From NCBI RefSeq assembly GCF_016756595.1, contig NZ_AP023257.1:2496001-2560000 (forward strand): DNA of 64,000 nucleotides. Direction: 5' to 3'. The notes beneath the pieces are model-generated. The model was not told the origin of the DNA and ran no database searches. It was given only the letters and a program-made list of their open reading frames with translations. Origin of the DNA: Mesorhizobium sp. L-2-11 (GTDB taxonomy: Bacteria > Pseudomonadota > Alphaproteobacteria > Rhizobiales > Rhizobiaceae). Every line of letters begins with the position of its first letter. The stretch's first letter is position 1. This document shows positions 61,732 through 64,000 of this stretch, piece after piece. A program made the translations under genes and the position numbers.

Positions 61732-62780
61732 TAGAGCGGGATGAGATTTATGGGAGTCGTGGGATTCCCAAATCAGCGATGATCTGATTCAACCTTGCTG
61801 CTGGGCAGGAGGCCAGCATTGATGGTTGGATATTCAATGGACCTGCGCGAACGGGTTGTTGCGGCGGTCAAGGTTGAAGGGCTTTCGCGGCGCGCGGCGG
61901 CTGCTCGATTTGGCGTCAGCTACAGCGCGGCGATCGAGTGGCTGAAGCGGGTGGAACAGACGGGGAGCGTGGCGCCCCGCCAAGTGGGCGGCTACAAGCC
62001 GAAGAAGATATCGGGAGCGTGGCGCGACTGGCTTGTCGAGCGCTGCCGGGAGAAGGACTTCACCTTGCGCGGGCTTGTGGCCGAACTTGGCGAGCGTGGC
62101 CTGAAGGTTGACTACCGCTCGGTGTGGGAGTTCGTGCACGCCGAGAAGCTGTCTCACAAAAAAAGACGCTGATCGCCGCCGAGCAAGATCGTCCCGATGT
62201 TGCGCGCCGACGGAGGCAATGGGTTCTGTATCAGGACCGGATCGACCCCGCCCGCCTGGTGTTCATCGACGAGACCTGGACCAAGACCAACATGGCCCCG
62301 CTCAGGGGTTGGGCACCGGTCGGACAGCGGATCAAGGCCAAAGTTCCCAATGGCCACTGGAAGACAATGACCTTTCTGGCTGCGCTGCGTCATGATCGCG
62401 TCGAAGCGCCCTGGCTCATCGACGGGCCGATCAACGGCGAGAGGTTCCTCCTCTATGTCGAGAAGGTTCTCGTGCCCACTCTCCAGCCGGGCGACATCGT
62501 TGTGATGGACAATCTCGGCAGCCACAAAGGCAAGGCCGTGCGTCGCGCCATCCGAAAGGCCGGCGCGAGGCTCTTCTTCCTGCCGAAATACTCGCCTGAC
62601 CTCAATCCGATCGAACAGCTCTTCGCCAAGCTCAAGCACTGGCTGCGAAAGGCCGCAAAGCGCACCGTTGAAACGGTCTGCAACGCCATCGGCCAGATTC
62701 TCAACCGCGTCACACCGCTCGAGTGCTCAAATTACTTCGCAAACTCAGGCTATGACCGCAGGTAATCTCATCCCGCTCTA
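61732..62780 (+). mobile_element. IS630-family insertion sequence, copy 2
   Basis: Same length (1049 bp with both TA), same orientation and same ends as the element at 20461-21509. TA duplication at 61732-61733 and 62779-62780. It is inserted in the dispersed repeat, whose empty form would read GGATCCTAGGGTCTGCG. Confidence 0.94.
61822..62765 (+). CDS. IS630 family transposase, made by -1 frameshift (copy 2)
   Basis: Same two-frame product as at 20551-21494: a helix-turn-helix half ending at 62172 and a DDE half ([17 protein letters not shown]) ending at 62765, joined at the seven-A run 62158-62164. Translations of the two copies are identical. Confidence 0.9.
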
Positions 62781-62931
62781 GGGTCTGCGCCGCGTCGCTT
62801 CGCTCCTTGCTTCGCCCTAGGAAGACGAAGGCGCAGGGGGCTTACGGCTAATCGCCAGCGTTGGAGATGGCGGCTGGAGGCCGGCCCGACAGCGACCGTC
62901 CACAGTCGCTTCAGGACTAGGTTCCTTCATC

Positions 62932-63999
62932 TTATCGGCGATCCGCAACGGCGTCCGGAACCACCACCAGCTTGCCGACAAAATCCTTGGCGATGAAATC
63001 CGCCTGGGCGCGGTGGAAATCGGACAGCTTGTAGACACCGCCGACCAGCGGCCGGATTTTCTTGTCCTCGATGTAGCGGACGATACGGCGGAAATCGTGC
63101 CGCGTGCCCTGGCTGGAGCCGTGCAGCTGCAATTGCTTGAGATACATGGTGCGCAGATCGAGCTGCACGACCGGACCGGCAATCGCGCCGGCGGTGGTGT
63201 AGCGGCCTTCGGGCCGAAGGATGCGCAGCACGTCGTTGAAGATCGCGCCGCCGACGAGGTCGGCAACCACGTCGATCGGCTGGCCGCCGGTCGCGTCGTT
63301 GACAGCGGCGGGCAGATCGACGACGCCACGGGTGATCACCGCCTCGGCGCCGATGTCGAGCACTGCCTGTTCCTTGCCCTTGCCGGCGACGGCGTAGGGA
63401 ATGGCGCCGCGCGCCCGCGCCAATTGCACGATGCCGGAGCCGACGCCGCCCGAGCCGCCGGTGACCAGCACGCGCTCGCCGGCCATCAATGCGGCGCGTT
63501 CCAGCATCTGTTCGCCGGTGAGGTAAGCGCAGCAGAAAGTGGCGAGTTCGACGTCGGTCAGGTCGGTGGCGACGACATGGGCATTCTCGGCCGGCACGGT
63601 CTGGTACTCGGCATAGCCGCCGTCGCGGCCGTGGCCCATATAGTCGATGTCGGCGAGTGAATCATCGTCGCGGTTGTAGATCGAGAAATCGACCATCACC
63701 CGCTCGCCGATGCGGGCCGAAGAAACACCCGCGCCGACGGCAACGATGTTGCCAACCGTGTCGGTGCCCTGGATACGCGGGAAGGTCAGCGTATTGCCCT
63801 GACGCCGCCAGGTCGATACGGCGGCAGCATCTTCTTCCGTGCCATAGGCGCCCTGGCGCACCCAGACATCGGTGTTGTTCATGCCGCACGCCGTGACCTT
63901 GACCAGAACCTCGCCCGCGGCGGGCGAGGGCACTTTCACATCGGTGCGATAGACAAGCTTTTCCGGCCCGCCGTGGCCGGTCAGAAGCACGGCTGCCAT
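62932..63999 (-). CDS. MDR-type zinc-binding dehydrogenase / quinone oxidoreductase
   Basis: A 355-residue medium-chain dehydrogenase: MAAVLLTGHGGPEKLVYRTD, LVKVTACGMNNTDVWVRQGAY, the glycine-rich PRIQGTDTVGNIVAVG, the nucleotide-binding GERVLVTGGSGGVGSGIVQLARARG, and C-terminal GTRHDFRRIVRYIEDKKIRPLVGGVYKLSDFHRAQ. It would reduce or oxidise an alcohol, enone or quinone with NAD(P)H. The ATG at 63999 is one base from the window edge; the ribosome site lies outside. Confidence 0.88.
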   Translation of the reverse strand: MAAVLLTGHGGPEKLVYRTDVKVPSPAAGEVLVKVTACGMNNTDVWVRQGAYGTEEDAAAVSTWRRQGNTLTFPRIQGTDTVGNIVAVGAGVSSARIGERVMVDFSIYNRDDDSLADIDYMGHGRDGGYAEYQTVPAENAHVVATDLTDVELATFCCAYLTGEQMLERAALMAGERVLVTGGSGGVGSGIVQLARARGAIPYAVAGKGKEQAVLDIGAEAVITRGVVDLPAAVNDATGGQPIDVVADLVGGAIFNDVLRILRPEGRYTTAGAIAGPVVQLDLRTMYLKQLQLHGSSQGTRHDFRRIVRYIEDKKIRPLVGGVYKLSDFHRAQADFIAKDFVGKLVVVPDAVADRR

Positions 64000-64000
64000 G

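Overview
The window looks like chromosomal DNA of a Mesorhizobium-type alphaproteobacterium (order Rhizobiales/Hyphomicrobiales). The support is high GC content, rhizobial gene families (COX1-COX3 fusion with a cytochrome-c-tailed subunit II, phosphoketolase plus acetate kinase, a stand-alone nuoD), the hairpin-rich dispersed repeat familiar from Mesorhizobium genomes, and several promoter-like sites matching the alphaproteobacterial EcfG general-stress consensus GGAAC-N16/17-nGTT. No tRNA, rRNA or CRISPR array was seen. All family names come from reading the sequence, not from database searches.

Layout. 1-6.4 kb (minus strand) is a respiratory operon: cytochrome-c-tailed COX2, COX1-COX3 fusion, a small membrane protein, a CtaG-like assembly factor, a three-heme cytochrome c and a PQQ sorbosone-type dehydrogenase (frameshifted, cut by the window edge). 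6.7-20.4 kb is a stress and central-metabolism block: DUF2267, prkA-yeaH-spoVR, small proline-rich and charged proteins, an isoaspartyl methyltransferase/erythromycin-esterase fusion broken by one in-frame amber codon, the xfp-ackA bypass, and a DUF883/ElaB-like protein. At 20.46 kb sits an IS630-family element. An apparently identical copy in the same orientation lies 41 kb away at 61.7 kb, where it interrupts a dispersed repeat. 21.6-28.6 kb holds a MocR-type regulator diverging from a LysE / DapA-like / LysE / ThuA run, then DUF6064, a Tat-exported aldo/keto reductase and a lipoprotein. 28.9-31.3 kb holds an alpha/beta hydrolase and a frameshifted peptide-ABC solute-binding protein gene.

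The most unusual region is 31.37-41.84 kb. It is a 10.5-kb segment bracketed by 118/119-bp direct repeats that duplicate the 3' end and terminator of the solute-binding-protein gene. Its left junction truncates an IS1182-like transposase relic. It carries a LuxR-type regulator, two copies of the palindrome TAGGGAATTCCCTA in the divergent control region, and a cassette of unfamiliar exported proteins: a 1392-residue peptidoglycan-binding/PAN protein with an internal duplication, a lipoprotein, two small secreted proteins, a trypsin-like protease and a two-TM membrane protein. This is the best candidate here for an undescribed system, probably acting at the cell envelope.

Beyond it (42-51.7 kb) lie a membrane-anchored coiled-coil protein, a Gly/Ser-rich secreted protein, a MOSC protein, and a dipeptide-type ABC operon (fused double ATPase, two permeases, C45 acyltransferase/amidase) divergent from a GntR regulator with two winged helices. 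The last part (51.9-64 kb) contains small stress proteins, acylphosphatase, a nucleotidyltransferase/metallophosphoesterase pair, an orphan nuoD, an FAD oxidoreductase, a class III aminotransferase, a GSU2403-like nucleotidyltransferase with palindromic upstream sites, the second IS630 copy and an MDR-type oxidoreductase.

Four genes are broken by single-base events (three 1-nt losses, one amber codon). Sequencing error and real decay cannot be told apart from the sequence alone.
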